From Bacteroidia bacterium (GTDB lineage Bacteria > Bacteroidota > Bacteroidia > Bacteroidales > Azobacteroidaceae), in NCBI GenBank assembly GCA_025996865.1, contig BNTV01000104.1, forward strand, positions 1 to 17,058: a stretch of 17,058 nt of DNA, in the 5' to 3' direction. The translations under genes and the position numbers were made by a program. Under the pieces are notes generated by a model. The model was not told where the DNA came from and searched no databases. It saw nothing but the letters and a program-made list of their open reading frames with translations. Within the stretch, counting starts at the first letter, position 1. Each line of letters begins with the position of its first letter. Of this stretch, positions 1 to 6,560 are shown piece after piece.

Positions 1-429
1 CTGAAATTGGAAGATTTTACCGGAAACGGGGAAATTCCTTTGTTCGGTAAAGATTATATCGAATTCGGTAAATACGGCATTCCGAATATGTATTTGTTAA
101 TCAAAGGGAAATATCAGCCCCGGCAGTACAAGGAGTCGATTCTGGACTTTAAGATTTCGACCATTCGACCGATGTCGGAGATAAAGGATTCTGTGGCCAA
201 CAAGATAACTATCTTTTTGCCGCTGCATCAGTTGGACGAAAAAATGATCGCCGAATTGTCGTCGATGATAAAAAACAATCCGGGAAATTGTGTATTTTAT
301 TTCAAAATTGAGGACATGGAAAAACAATTATCCGTATCTTTGTACGCTGAAACGCAAAAATACGCAATAGATAAAAATGTTGTCCGTTTTTTAGAAGACA
401 ACCGGATAAAATTTAGTATTAATTCATAA
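1..429 (+). CDS. dnaE: DNA polymerase III alpha subunit, C-terminal end (partial)
   Basis: This is the last 142 codons of an open frame entering from the left edge; there is no start in the window and the stop is TAA at 427-429. It begins with LKLEDFTG followed by EIPLFGKDYIEFGKYG, which resembles the OB-fold region near the C-terminus of bacterial replicative polymerases (DnaE). In that fold, lines such as 'leD.tG..ei.lF...y..f' are characteristic. The polymerase synthesises DNA at the replication fork; the catalytic PHP and palm regions lie outside the window. The stop is only 10 bp before trxA, and dnaE followed by trxA is a familiar order in Bacteroidales, which supports the call. Only the tail is visible, so the identification rests on this motif and on context. 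Confidence 0.8.
   Translation: MKLEDFTGNGEIPLFGKDYIEFGKYGIPNMYLLIKGKYQPRQYKESILDFKISTIRPMSEIKDSVANKITIFLPLHQLDEKMIAELSSMIKNNPGNCVFYFKIEDMEKQLSVSLYAETQKYAIDKNVVRFLEDNRIKFSINS
335..342 (+). promoter_or_regulatory. Possible internal -7 promoter element upstream of trxA
   Basis: TATCTTTG matches the Bacteroides -7 consensus TAnnTTTG exactly. It lies inside the end of dnaE, about 97 bp before the trxA start. No TTTG is found at the expected -33 distance, so a chance match in coding sequence is quite possible. Confidence 0.25.
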
Positions 430-439
430 AAAAATAATT

Positions 440-754
440 ATGGCGCAACAAATTACAGATGCCAACTTCAAGGAGTTGGTCAATGGTGATAAACCGCTGA
501 TGGTAGATTTTTGGGCAGAATGGTGTGGCCCATGTCGAATGATAGGTCCTTTTGTAGAGGAATTGGCACAGGAATACGAAGACAGAGTCGTCGTCGGCAA
601 AGTCAATGTGGACGAAAACGATGAATTGGCAGGTGAATTCGGAATCCGGAGCATCCCTACCCTACTCTTTTTCAAGAACGGCGAGGTCGTCGATAAACAT
701 GTCGGCGCGGCTTCGAAATCCTTATTGGAAGAAAAGTTAAAGAAAATCTTATAA
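440..754 (+). CDS. trxA: Thioredoxin
   Basis: A 104-residue protein, the usual length for thioredoxin 1. The active site WCGPC is at residues 28-32 (redox Cys29 and Cys32). It is preceded by the MVDFWAEW strand, and the cis-proline is at residue 73 in SIPT. These features define the classical thioredoxin fold, a cytoplasmic disulfide reductase that is recharged by thioredoxin reductase and supplies electrons to ribonucleotide reductase, peroxiredoxins and methionine sulfoxide reductase. No signal peptide is present, so it is cytoplasmic rather than a periplasmic TlpA/ResA type. The start follows an A-rich tract without a Shine-Dalgarno site, normal for Bacteroidota. It lies 10 bp after dnaE and is probably cotranscribed with it. 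Confidence 0.97.
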   Translation: MAQQITDANFKELVNGDKPLMVDFWAEWCGPCRMIGPFVEELAQEYEDRVVVGKVNVDENDELAGEFGIRSIPTLLFFKNGEVVDKHVGAASKSLLEEKLKKIL

Positions 755-862
755 CCCCCCAACCCCCTGAAGGGAGAGTTGGAGCAGTAAGTTTAACAAT
801 TATGCTGCAACAAAGTCCCCTTTAGGGAAACAACGTTCGGCGTTAGCCAATTTAGGGGTTAA
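755..862. repeat. Degenerate G/C-rich intergenic repeat element before mdh
   Basis: The gap between trxA and mdh is not ordinary A/T-rich spacer. It holds two near-palindromic cores, CCCTGAAGGG (765-774) and CCCTTTAGGG (818-827). It also has outer inverted ends, AACCCCCTGA (761-770) against TTTAGGGGTT (851-860). This looks like a degraded copy of a short palindromic intergenic repeat family with CCCCTNNAGGGG-type cores, as I recall from Bacteroidales genomes. No coding frame is convincing in it. It could act as a transcript terminator or processing site after trxA. Family membership is inferred from the internal symmetry only. Confidence 0.5.
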
Positions 863-889
863 CAATTTAAACATTAAAAAAAAATTAAT

Positions 890-1816
890 ATGGCAAAAGT
901 AACAGTCATTGGCGCCGGAAATGTAGGCGCTACCTGTGCAAATGTGCTTGCTTCCAATAAAATAGCAGGCGAAGTAGTGATGCTCGATGTAAGAGAAGGC
1001 GTAGCCGAAGGAAAGGCGATTGATATTATGCAAAGCGCTCAAACCTTAGGCTTTGAAACAAACGTAGTTGGCGTTACGAATGATTATTCCAAAACAGCCG
1101 GTTCCGATGTAATTATTGTTACCTCGGGAATTCCCCGCAAACCGGGAATGACACGCGAAGAATTAATCGGTACGAATGCAAATATCGTAAAAAGCGTTAT
1201 CGAAAACTGCCTTAAATATTCTCCCAATGCGGTTTTCATCATCATTTCCAATCCGATGGATACGATGACTTATTTGACATTAAAGGCTTCGGGTTTACCC
1301 AAAAACCGGGTTATCGGTATGGGTGGCGCGCTCGACAGTTCCCGTTTCAAATACTATTTGAGCCAAGCTTTGAATGCCAATCCGGCACAAGTGGACGGAG
1401 TAGTAATCGGTGGTCACGGAGACACGACCATGATTCCGCTGAAACGCCTTGCCGCATACAACGGAATCCCCGTATCCGAATTGTTGGATGCAGCCGCTTT
1501 GGATAAAGTCGTTGCCGACACAATGGTGGGAGGAGCCACGCTGACCGGTTTGCTGGGAACTTCAGCCTGGTACGCACCGGGAGCTTGCGGAGCTTACGTG
1601 GCGGCAGCCGTATTGCACGACTACAAACGCTTGATTCCTTGCTGTGTTTACCTCGACGGTGAATACGGACAGAAAGACATTTGCATCGGCGTTCCGGCAA
1701 TAATCGGTCGCAACGGCGTTGAAAAAATCGTTGATTTCAAATTGAACGACGAAGAAAAAGCGCTGTTCGAAAAGAGTGCAAATGCCGTTCGTTCAACAAA
1801 TAACGTTTTGAATTGA
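890..1816 (+). CDS. mdh: Malate dehydrogenase (NAD-dependent, LDH-like type)
   Basis: A 308-residue enzyme that interconverts malate and oxaloacetate with NAD, in the cytoplasm, as part of the (often incomplete or reductive) TCA branch that leads to succinate in Bacteroidales. The Rossmann motif GAGNVG is at residues 8-13. Asp33 at the end of the second strand favours NAD over NADP. Substrate-binding arginines fit Arg83 (in GIPRKPG), Arg89 and Arg152, with Asp149. The catalytic histidine is His176 in GGHGDTTM. Arg83, where lactate dehydrogenases carry Gln, marks it as a malate dehydrogenase of the LDH-like tetrameric group. The ATG at 890 follows an A/T-rich tract and gives the canonical N-terminus MAKVTVIGAGN. 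The length is normal. Confidence 0.96.
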   Translation: MAKVTVIGAGNVGATCANVLASNKIAGEVVMLDVREGVAEGKAIDIMQSAQTLGFETNVVGVTNDYSKTAGSDVIIVTSGIPRKPGMTREELIGTNANIVKSVIENCLKYSPNAVFIIISNPMDTMTYLTLKASGLPKNRVIGMGGALDSSRFKYYLSQALNANPAQVDGVVIGGHGDTTMIPLKRLAAYNGIPVSELLDAAALDKVVADTMVGGATLTGLLGTSAWYAPGACGAYVAAAVLHDYKRLIPCCVYLDGEYGQKDICIGVPAIIGRNGVEKIVDFKLNDEEKALFEKSANAVRSTNNVLN

Positions 1817-1818
1817 GT

Positions 1819-1889
1819 GTGAAGAACTAAGAGTGAAGAGTGAAGAATTAAAATCCAACCCTTCACTCTTAGTTCTTCACTCTTCACTC
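1819..1889. repeat. Long inverted repeat built from GTGAAGA-type units, with two alternative hairpins
   Basis: Arms 1819-1838 and 1861-1880 are perfect 20-bp reverse complements with a 22-bp loop. Because both arms contain short tandem GAGTGAAG units, a second perfect pairing of 17 bp is possible between 1831-1847 and 1873-1889. The two stems overlap and exclude each other. The element starts 2 bp after the mdh stop codon and ends 4 bp before the exporter ATG at 1894, filling the whole spacer. It may be a terminator, an mRNA-stabilising stem, or a structure controlling the next start codon. No T-run follows the stem, which argues against a simple intrinsic terminator. Confidence 0.85.
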
Positions 1890-1893
1890 CTTT

Positions 1894-2535
1894 ATGTTAA
1901 GTATAATCGACATAATTTACAAAGGAATTCTGATTGGTATTTTGGTTTCTGCGCCGATGGGACCAATCGGATTGTTATGTATTCAAAGGACCTTGAACAA
2001 AGGTCAATGGCATGGTTTTTTTTCAGGAGTGGGCGCTGCCTGCTCCGATTTATTTTATGCCGGGATTGTCTGCCTTGGGATGGGATTCGTGGTGGACTTC
2101 ATTGAAGGAAATCGAAGTATTTTACAAATTATCGGCAGTATTTTTTTACTCGTTTTCGGTATTTACATCTTCCGTTCCAATCCGTCGAAACAATTGCACA
2201 AACCCAAAGTTCAGGTCAATTCTTTTTCTCAGGACGCTATTTCCGCATTTTTCCTTACCTTATCCAACCCATTAATCATATTTATGTACATCGTTCTTTT
2301 CTCCCGGTTTAATTTTATTTCTCCCGAAGAAAAATTACATTCCATGCTGTTGGGCTTGCTGTGTATCTTTGCCGGCGCCCTTTCCTGGTGGTTTTTGATT
2401 ACTTTTTTAGTCGGGAAGTTACGGAAAGTCATCAATTTGCGGGGATTGTGGTTGATCAATAAAATTGTGGGGACAGTGATTATCATATTGTCGGTTTTGG
2501 GGTTGGTTTATCCGCTAGTGACATTACATTTTTAA
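1894..2535 (+). CDS. LysE/RhtB-family transporter
   Basis: A 213-residue integral inner-membrane protein with about six hydrophobic segments (roughly residues 8-31, 43-68, 75-93, 115-136, 150-173, 187-208). The N-terminal signature PMGPIGLLCIQRTLNKGQ and the central SNP (residues 124-126) fit the LysE/RhtB superfamily, which exports amino acids and related small molecules by proton antiport. The substrate cannot be read from the sequence. The length (about 210) is typical of the family. Its start lies just behind the inverted repeat, with no clear promoter in the 77-bp gap, so it may be read through from mdh. It converges on the GH31 gene across a 132-bp gap, in which I see only a weak 6-bp stem (2590-2595 with 2617-2622). 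Confidence 0.88.
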   Translation: MLSIIDIIYKGILIGILVSAPMGPIGLLCIQRTLNKGQWHGFFSGVGAACSDLFYAGIVCLGMGFVVDFIEGNRSILQIIGSIFLLVFGIYIFRSNPSKQLHKPKVQVNSFSQDAISAFFLTLSNPLIIFMYIVLFSRFNFISPEEKLHSMLLGLLCIFAGALSWWFLITFLVGKLRKVINLRGLWLINKIVGTVIIILSVLGLVYPLVTLHF

Positions 2536-2667
2536 GATTGATTTTTTTTGTTTGGACACGGTCAAGCAGCGCAAACCGCCTCATGCAGTTGGGCTGTGAG
2601 CCGAGTCCTATTGAAAAGCCCATACAATTCTTCGTAATCTTCAGAATTCTTTTTGCTGTCATATCAT

Positions 2668-4989
2668 TTATAGTTTTACTGTTTGTTTTATTCCGGTGTA
2701 TGTTATCACTTTTTTTACGGGAACAGCCTGTATGTTTTCATATTTTCCATCCACGATAACCAACTGAAACTCTTGTGATTTTCCATTGTTATACTCGCCT
2801 TTTTGTGTGTCAATGACCAGCACATTGGTCTTGTCATTCCACGAAAAAGGAATGTAAGCACAATTGTTTTTCGTATATTCAAGTGATTTTCCATCATCTT
2901 TGTACAGTTCAAAATATCCATTGCTGCCTTTGTAAATGAAGATTTTGATTGTATTTTCCAACGTATTCGCCTTCTTAGCATCAAGATATGTCGGGATAAT
3001 AGCTCCTGTTTTTATGTAGAGAGGAATTTTTTCTTTTGGCGCATCAGCAATGAGCGTTTGTCCTCCGGTATATTTTTCACCTGTCCAAAAATCAATCCAG
3101 TTACTTCCTTTGGGCAAATATACTTTTCTTTGGGTCGCTCCTGCGTTCAACACCGGACATACGAGCAAGCAAGGTCCATACATAAATTGGTCTTTGCAAT
3201 CCCAAACATTTTTATCATTCTGGAAATCGAATGCAAGCAGACGCATCGGCGTGTAATTTTTATGTGTAACATCTGCCGTAAGCGTATAAACGTAAGGCAT
3301 CAACGCATATCGAAAATTGATATAACCGGTGCAAATTTTCTGTACTTCCTGGCCAAACGCCCATAACTCGTTGGGCGCTTTGGTATCGCCCGGATAACGG
3401 CGTCCATGACTGCGGAAAATGGGACAAAAAGTTCCATATTCAAACCAGCGGGTAAACAGTTCCCTGTATGCTTCGTTTTCGGGGTCGCCACCCGAATAAC
3501 CGCCAATATCGGTAGTCCAGTAAGGTATTCCGGTTGCCGTGAAGTTCAACCCTGCCGGGATTTGCTTTTGCAGTTCGTCAAAAGTGGTTGGTATGTCGCC
3601 CGACCAGACCGCCGCTCCCGTTCTCTGTTGCGACGCCCATGCACAGCGTGTCAGGATATATGGGCGTTTGTCGGGATATAACGTTAACAAATTATTGTAA
3701 AAATTCTCGACATGCAGCAATGGATACAGGTTCCTCACCGTAACCGCCGGTCCTGCAAATGTATTGGTTGGAAGAAACGAGTTGACCAAATCGGGTTCCG
3801 GACCATCGAGAAACCAACCGTCAATACCTGTTTTTATGAGTGGAAGAATTTGTTTCCAGTAGATTTTCCGCGCTTCGGGATTGAACACATCATAAATGAT
3901 TCCGTCCAACGCTTTCGCTCCGTCAAGCAACATTCCTTTTGACTCAAACTCTTCGTAATGAGCAGTCCCTTTTTTAAATGTTGGCCAAACGGTGATAACA
4001 GCTTTGGCTTGATAGGCGTCATGCAAGGTTTTTATCATACTTTCGGGGTCGGGAAAAAGATTTTCGTCGAAACGATGCGAACCGGTACCATATTTTTGCC
4101 AATAAAAATAATCAATAAAAATGGAACTCATCGGGATGTTTTCTTTGTCCATTTTTTCGGCAATACTCAACACTTCTTCTTGTGTTGCGTATTTATTACG
4201 GCTTTGATGATAACCAAGCGACCAATAAGGAAGCATTGGTGTAGCTCCCGTTAAGTAGCGATAGGACGAAATAAGCTCATCAAGTGTATTTCCTGCAAAC
4301 AGATAACAGTCTATCGTATTCCCGAAATCAGAAGTGAAACTCATTCCTTCCGGTCTGTCTTCAAAAACAGTACGAGACGGATTATCCCAAAACAAACCCC
4401 AACCGGCTGTGGAATAAATGACCGGTACGGCTGACTGGGTGTTGAATTGTACCAATTCGCGTTTTGTCCCGCACAAATTTAAAGCATTGTCCCTGAATTG
4501 ACCTAAACCATAAAGAGCTTCGTCGGGCGTAATGCTGAACAGACTGCGAGGCTGTATTGAATCTTCTTGAACGGGTTCTTGTTTGTAGTTCGCCTCTTGG
4601 AGCAATAACTTTCCGTCCGAATTATAAAAACTGAAATTTCCTGTAAATTTGTGCAATACGAACTTATAGTTATCCGTAGTCAACGTTAAATCGCTACCGC
4701 TTTCTTCTACTTTGAAGTCGGTTACCGGAAAGTCTTTTATAACTGCATAACTGCTTTTGTTCTCTTTTTGTTTGAGCGGAACAAGCTGATAGTGCAATGC
4801 TCCAAATGGATAGGGTCGCAGTGTTAATAAGCCTTCAACCGTTTCGACTAATAGTGCATCATTTTTTTGCTCCCATGAATTAACATAAATATCCCAGGCA
4901 GCCACATAAGGTTCATCCGTGGCATTACCCAGAACAAGAATCTGTATGCCCGATAGAAAGAGAAGTATAAAGTTAATCTTTTTTATCAT
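2668..4989 (-). CDS. GH31 family alpha-glycosidase (alpha-glucosidase or alpha-xylosidase type), secreted
   Basis: A 773-residue protein with an N-terminal signal peptide (IKKINFILLFLSGIQILVLG) and no lipobox cysteine, so probably periplasmic. An N-terminal beta-domain (about 30-245) precedes the GH31 barrel (about 250-580), with C-terminal beta-sandwich domains after it. Motifs seen: GYHQSRNKY at 259-267, RFDENLFPDP at 306-315, the nucleophile region FLDGPEPD with Asp395, the acid/base region VWSGD with Asp465, WTTDIGGY at 491-498 and FRSHGR at 525-530. GH31 enzymes are retaining and remove terminal alpha-glucose or alpha-xylose, though some are transglycosylases or lyases. TTDIGGY is common among xylosidase-like members, but the substrate cannot be fixed. 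It is the last gene of the locus, 177 bp after the lipoprotein, and the only CAZyme visible. No promoter motif was found in that gap. Confidence 0.93.
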   Translation of the reverse strand: MIKKINFILLFLSGIQILVLGNATDEPYVAAWDIYVNSWEQKNDALLVETVEGLLTLRPYPFGALHYQLVPLKQKENKSSYAVIKDFPVTDFKVEESGSDLTLTTDNYKFVLHKFTGNFSFYNSDGKLLLQEANYKQEPVQEDSIQPRSLFSITPDEALYGLGQFRDNALNLCGTKRELVQFNTQSAVPVIYSTAGWGLFWDNPSRTVFEDRPEGMSFTSDFGNTIDCYLFAGNTLDELISSYRYLTGATPMLPYWSLGYHQSRNKYATQEEVLSIAEKMDKENIPMSSIFIDYFYWQKYGTGSHRFDENLFPDPESMIKTLHDAYQAKAVITVWPTFKKGTAHYEEFESKGMLLDGAKALDGIIYDVFNPEARKIYWKQILPLIKTGIDGWFLDGPEPDLVNSFLPTNTFAGPAVTVRNLYPLLHVENFYNNLLTLYPDKRPYILTRCAWASQQRTGAAVWSGDIPTTFDELQKQIPAGLNFTATGIPYWTTDIGGYSGGDPENEAYRELFTRWFEYGTFCPIFRSHGRRYPGDTKAPNELWAFGQEVQKICTGYINFRYALMPYVYTLTADVTHKNYTPMRLLAFDFQNDKNVWDCKDQFMYGPCLLVCPVLNAGATQRKVYLPKGSNWIDFWTGEKYTGGQTLIADAPKEKIPLYIKTGAIIPTYLDAKKANTLENTIKIFIYKGSNGYFELYKDDGKSLEYTKNNCAYIPFSWNDKTNVLVIDTQKGEYNNGKSQEFQLVIVDGKYENIQAVPVKKVITYTGIKQTVKL

Positions 4990-5118
4990 AAAAATTGTAT
5001 TTAATATTAAACAATCATTTTTTTGCTCACATTTTCCCTTAAGTATGGACTAATGTAGTTACAAGAAAATGATCAATATATTTTTTTCATATATAATGTG
5101 ATTATTCGTCCGGCAATG

Positions 5119-5159
5119 AGCGCCCTCATGTTCTTTTTAATAAACAACAGGAAGGCGCT
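5119..5159 (-). other. Stem-loop between the surface lipoprotein and GH31 genes
   Basis: Read on the - strand, AGCGCCTTC (5159-5151) can pair with GAGGGCGCT (5127-5119). That gives a 9-bp stem including one G-U pair, with a loop of about 23 bases. It begins 7 bp after the lipoprotein stop codon. There is no clean T-run, so it may be a processing or mRNA-stability stem that lowers GH31 expression relative to the transport genes, or a weak terminator. Confidence 0.4.
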
Positions 5160-5166
5160 TCCGTGC

Positions 5167-6525
5167 TTATTTTTGGTATTGACCAAAAAATTTCAATTCA
5201 GCTACTTGTGTCATATTTTGAGAGGTCGTACATTTCTTAGTCACCCATCTTATATAGCGGAATGATTGAAAAGCATATTCGGTGTCTATTTCAAAGTCGA
5301 AACCGGCACGAAAAAATGCCTGATCTTCAGCCGTTAATACAGAATAATTACCATCAATAGCATTAACTCCAGAGGGGAATCTTATAACACAATCGGCAAT
5401 TTTCACCCAATCGTTTTTCCATTCATCCGTTCCGCCTATTTCCGGCCATGCCGTCCAATATTTTAAATTGTCTTCAACGCTTCCGTTGCCTACTTCTGAA
5501 GGAGCTTTGACATGATTGCTTGCCCACAATTCGAAAACATCCGGTGACGGGGCGGTCATCAATGGCCCTCTATCTCGTATCCAATACTTAAATCGGCTGT
5601 AAGATGCATTTTTACCCATATCTATAATAAAATAGAAAGGATACATCATTTTATCATCCGTAGTCGTGATGTAGTTAGTTAGTCTTGTTTCTTCGCTCAT
5701 CCACCAGTTTGCAGTATAAATTCCGTCGAAAACTTTGGGAAAATTGTTACCACCGCTAATGTTCCTTGAGTCTTGTAATTCTCCTCGATAGAGGACAGTT
5801 CTGTCTTCTACGCCGTACAGTGTCCATATAGCCTGCTTGGTAGCCGGATTCATCCCAATAATTTCCTCTTCATATAAAGGCTCAACACTTGTTTCTATAT
5901 TTTCGGCATAGTTCATCCATTTGTCTCTTATTTCTACACGAATAGGCTGTTCAACAGGGTCAAGTCCACGAAACACACATTTTCCTATGTCTGCATTTGA
6001 ATGATAAGCGTCGTACCAGTCCCAGGAACCTTCTTCGTTTCGGGTATAAATAGTAATTGAAATGTCTGCCTTGTATTCGTTTTCCCATTTTAAGAAAACA
6101 CCTCCAAAAGTATTGTTTATCGTAAGTGATTGACGGACTAAATCCACAGGCGGCATAAGTGGTTTTATGCTAACAAGTTCCGGTTCTGATACGTTTCCAC
6201 TTTTATCAACTGTATAAAGATTTATTATATATTCTTCCGTACCGGGAGCTCCTTCAATTAAAATAGAATCATTGAACTTTGAAGAAAAAGCTTCTCGCGG
6301 TTTTTCACCAAATGACATAAGCGCTTTGACACCTAATACATCATTATCCGATGGTAGATTATAGTAAATCCACGCTCCGCCACTAATATTCTTTACACTT
6401 ACATTAGTTACATTTCCCGGCGGAACGCTGTCTTTCGGATCGTTATAATCTTTCGCCTCTTCACAACTCCATAAAAAAAGTGGAATTATGACCAAATTTA
6501 TCAATAAATTAAGATATTTTTTCAT
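5167..6525 (-). CDS. Surface glycan-binding-type lipoprotein (DUF4959/DUF5126/DUF5000 architecture)
   Basis: A 452-residue lipoprotein. The start at 6525 is chosen over in-frame ATGs at 6576 and 6552. It places a compact signal peptide (MKKYLNLLINLV...LFLWSC) at the N-terminus, and the more upstream ATG would overlap susD. The lipidated residue would be Cys21; the following EEAKD is acidic, as in Bacteroidota surface-export signals. Residues about 33-122 start PPGNVTNVSVKN and resemble the DUF4959 Ig-like domain. Residues about 123-218, starting KPLMPPVDL, resemble DUF5126. The remainder resembles DUF5000, a galactose-binding/F5-8C-like fold. Proteins of this kind sit after susD and are thought to bind glycan at the surface, in the position of SusE/SusF. 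Domain names are from family pattern recall. It follows susD by 35 bp. Confidence 0.82.
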   Translation of the reverse strand: MKKYLNLLINLVIIPLFLWSCEEAKDYNDPKDSVPPGNVTNVSVKNISGGAWIYYNLPSDNDVLGVKALMSFGEKPREAFSSKFNDSILIEGAPGTEEYIINLYTVDKSGNVSEPELVSIKPLMPPVDLVRQSLTINNTFGGVFLKWENEYKADISITIYTRNEEGSWDWYDAYHSNADIGKCVFRGLDPVEQPIRVEIRDKWMNYAENIETSVEPLYEEEIIGMNPATKQAIWTLYGVEDRTVLYRGELQDSRNISGGNNFPKVFDGIYTANWWMSEETRLTNYITTTDDKMMYPFYFIIDMGKNASYSRFKYWIRDRGPLMTAPSPDVFELWASNHVKAPSEVGNGSVEDNLKYWTAWPEIGGTDEWKNDWVKIADCVIRFPSGVNAIDGNYSVLTAEDQAFFRAGFDFEIDTEYAFQSFRYIRWVTKKCTTSQNMTQVAELKFFGQYQK

Positions 6526-6560
6526 TTGATTATCATTTATTCTTGTTTTCATACTTTTTA

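Noticed and set aside
1347..1700. 117-codon - strand frame inside mdh
   Set aside because: It is rich in Arg, Pro and Leu, as expected from the reverse of a well-supported coding gene, and mdh is intact.
1819..1889. CRISPR array or IS remnant for the repeated GTGAAGA units
   Set aside because: There are no regularly spaced identical repeats with unique spacers, no cas genes and no transposase; it is a single palindrome.
2571..2667. Protein-like stretch on the - strand after the GH31 stop (reading YEELYGLFNRTRLTAQLHEA before a stop)
   Set aside because: It looks a little like a gene remnant, but it is short, has no start and matches no family I can name. The surrounding stops make it unsafe to call a pseudogene.
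2538..2759. Open frame of 73 codons on the + strand after the exporter gene
   Set aside because: It runs into the GH31 gene on the other strand and has no recognisable start context or family pattern.
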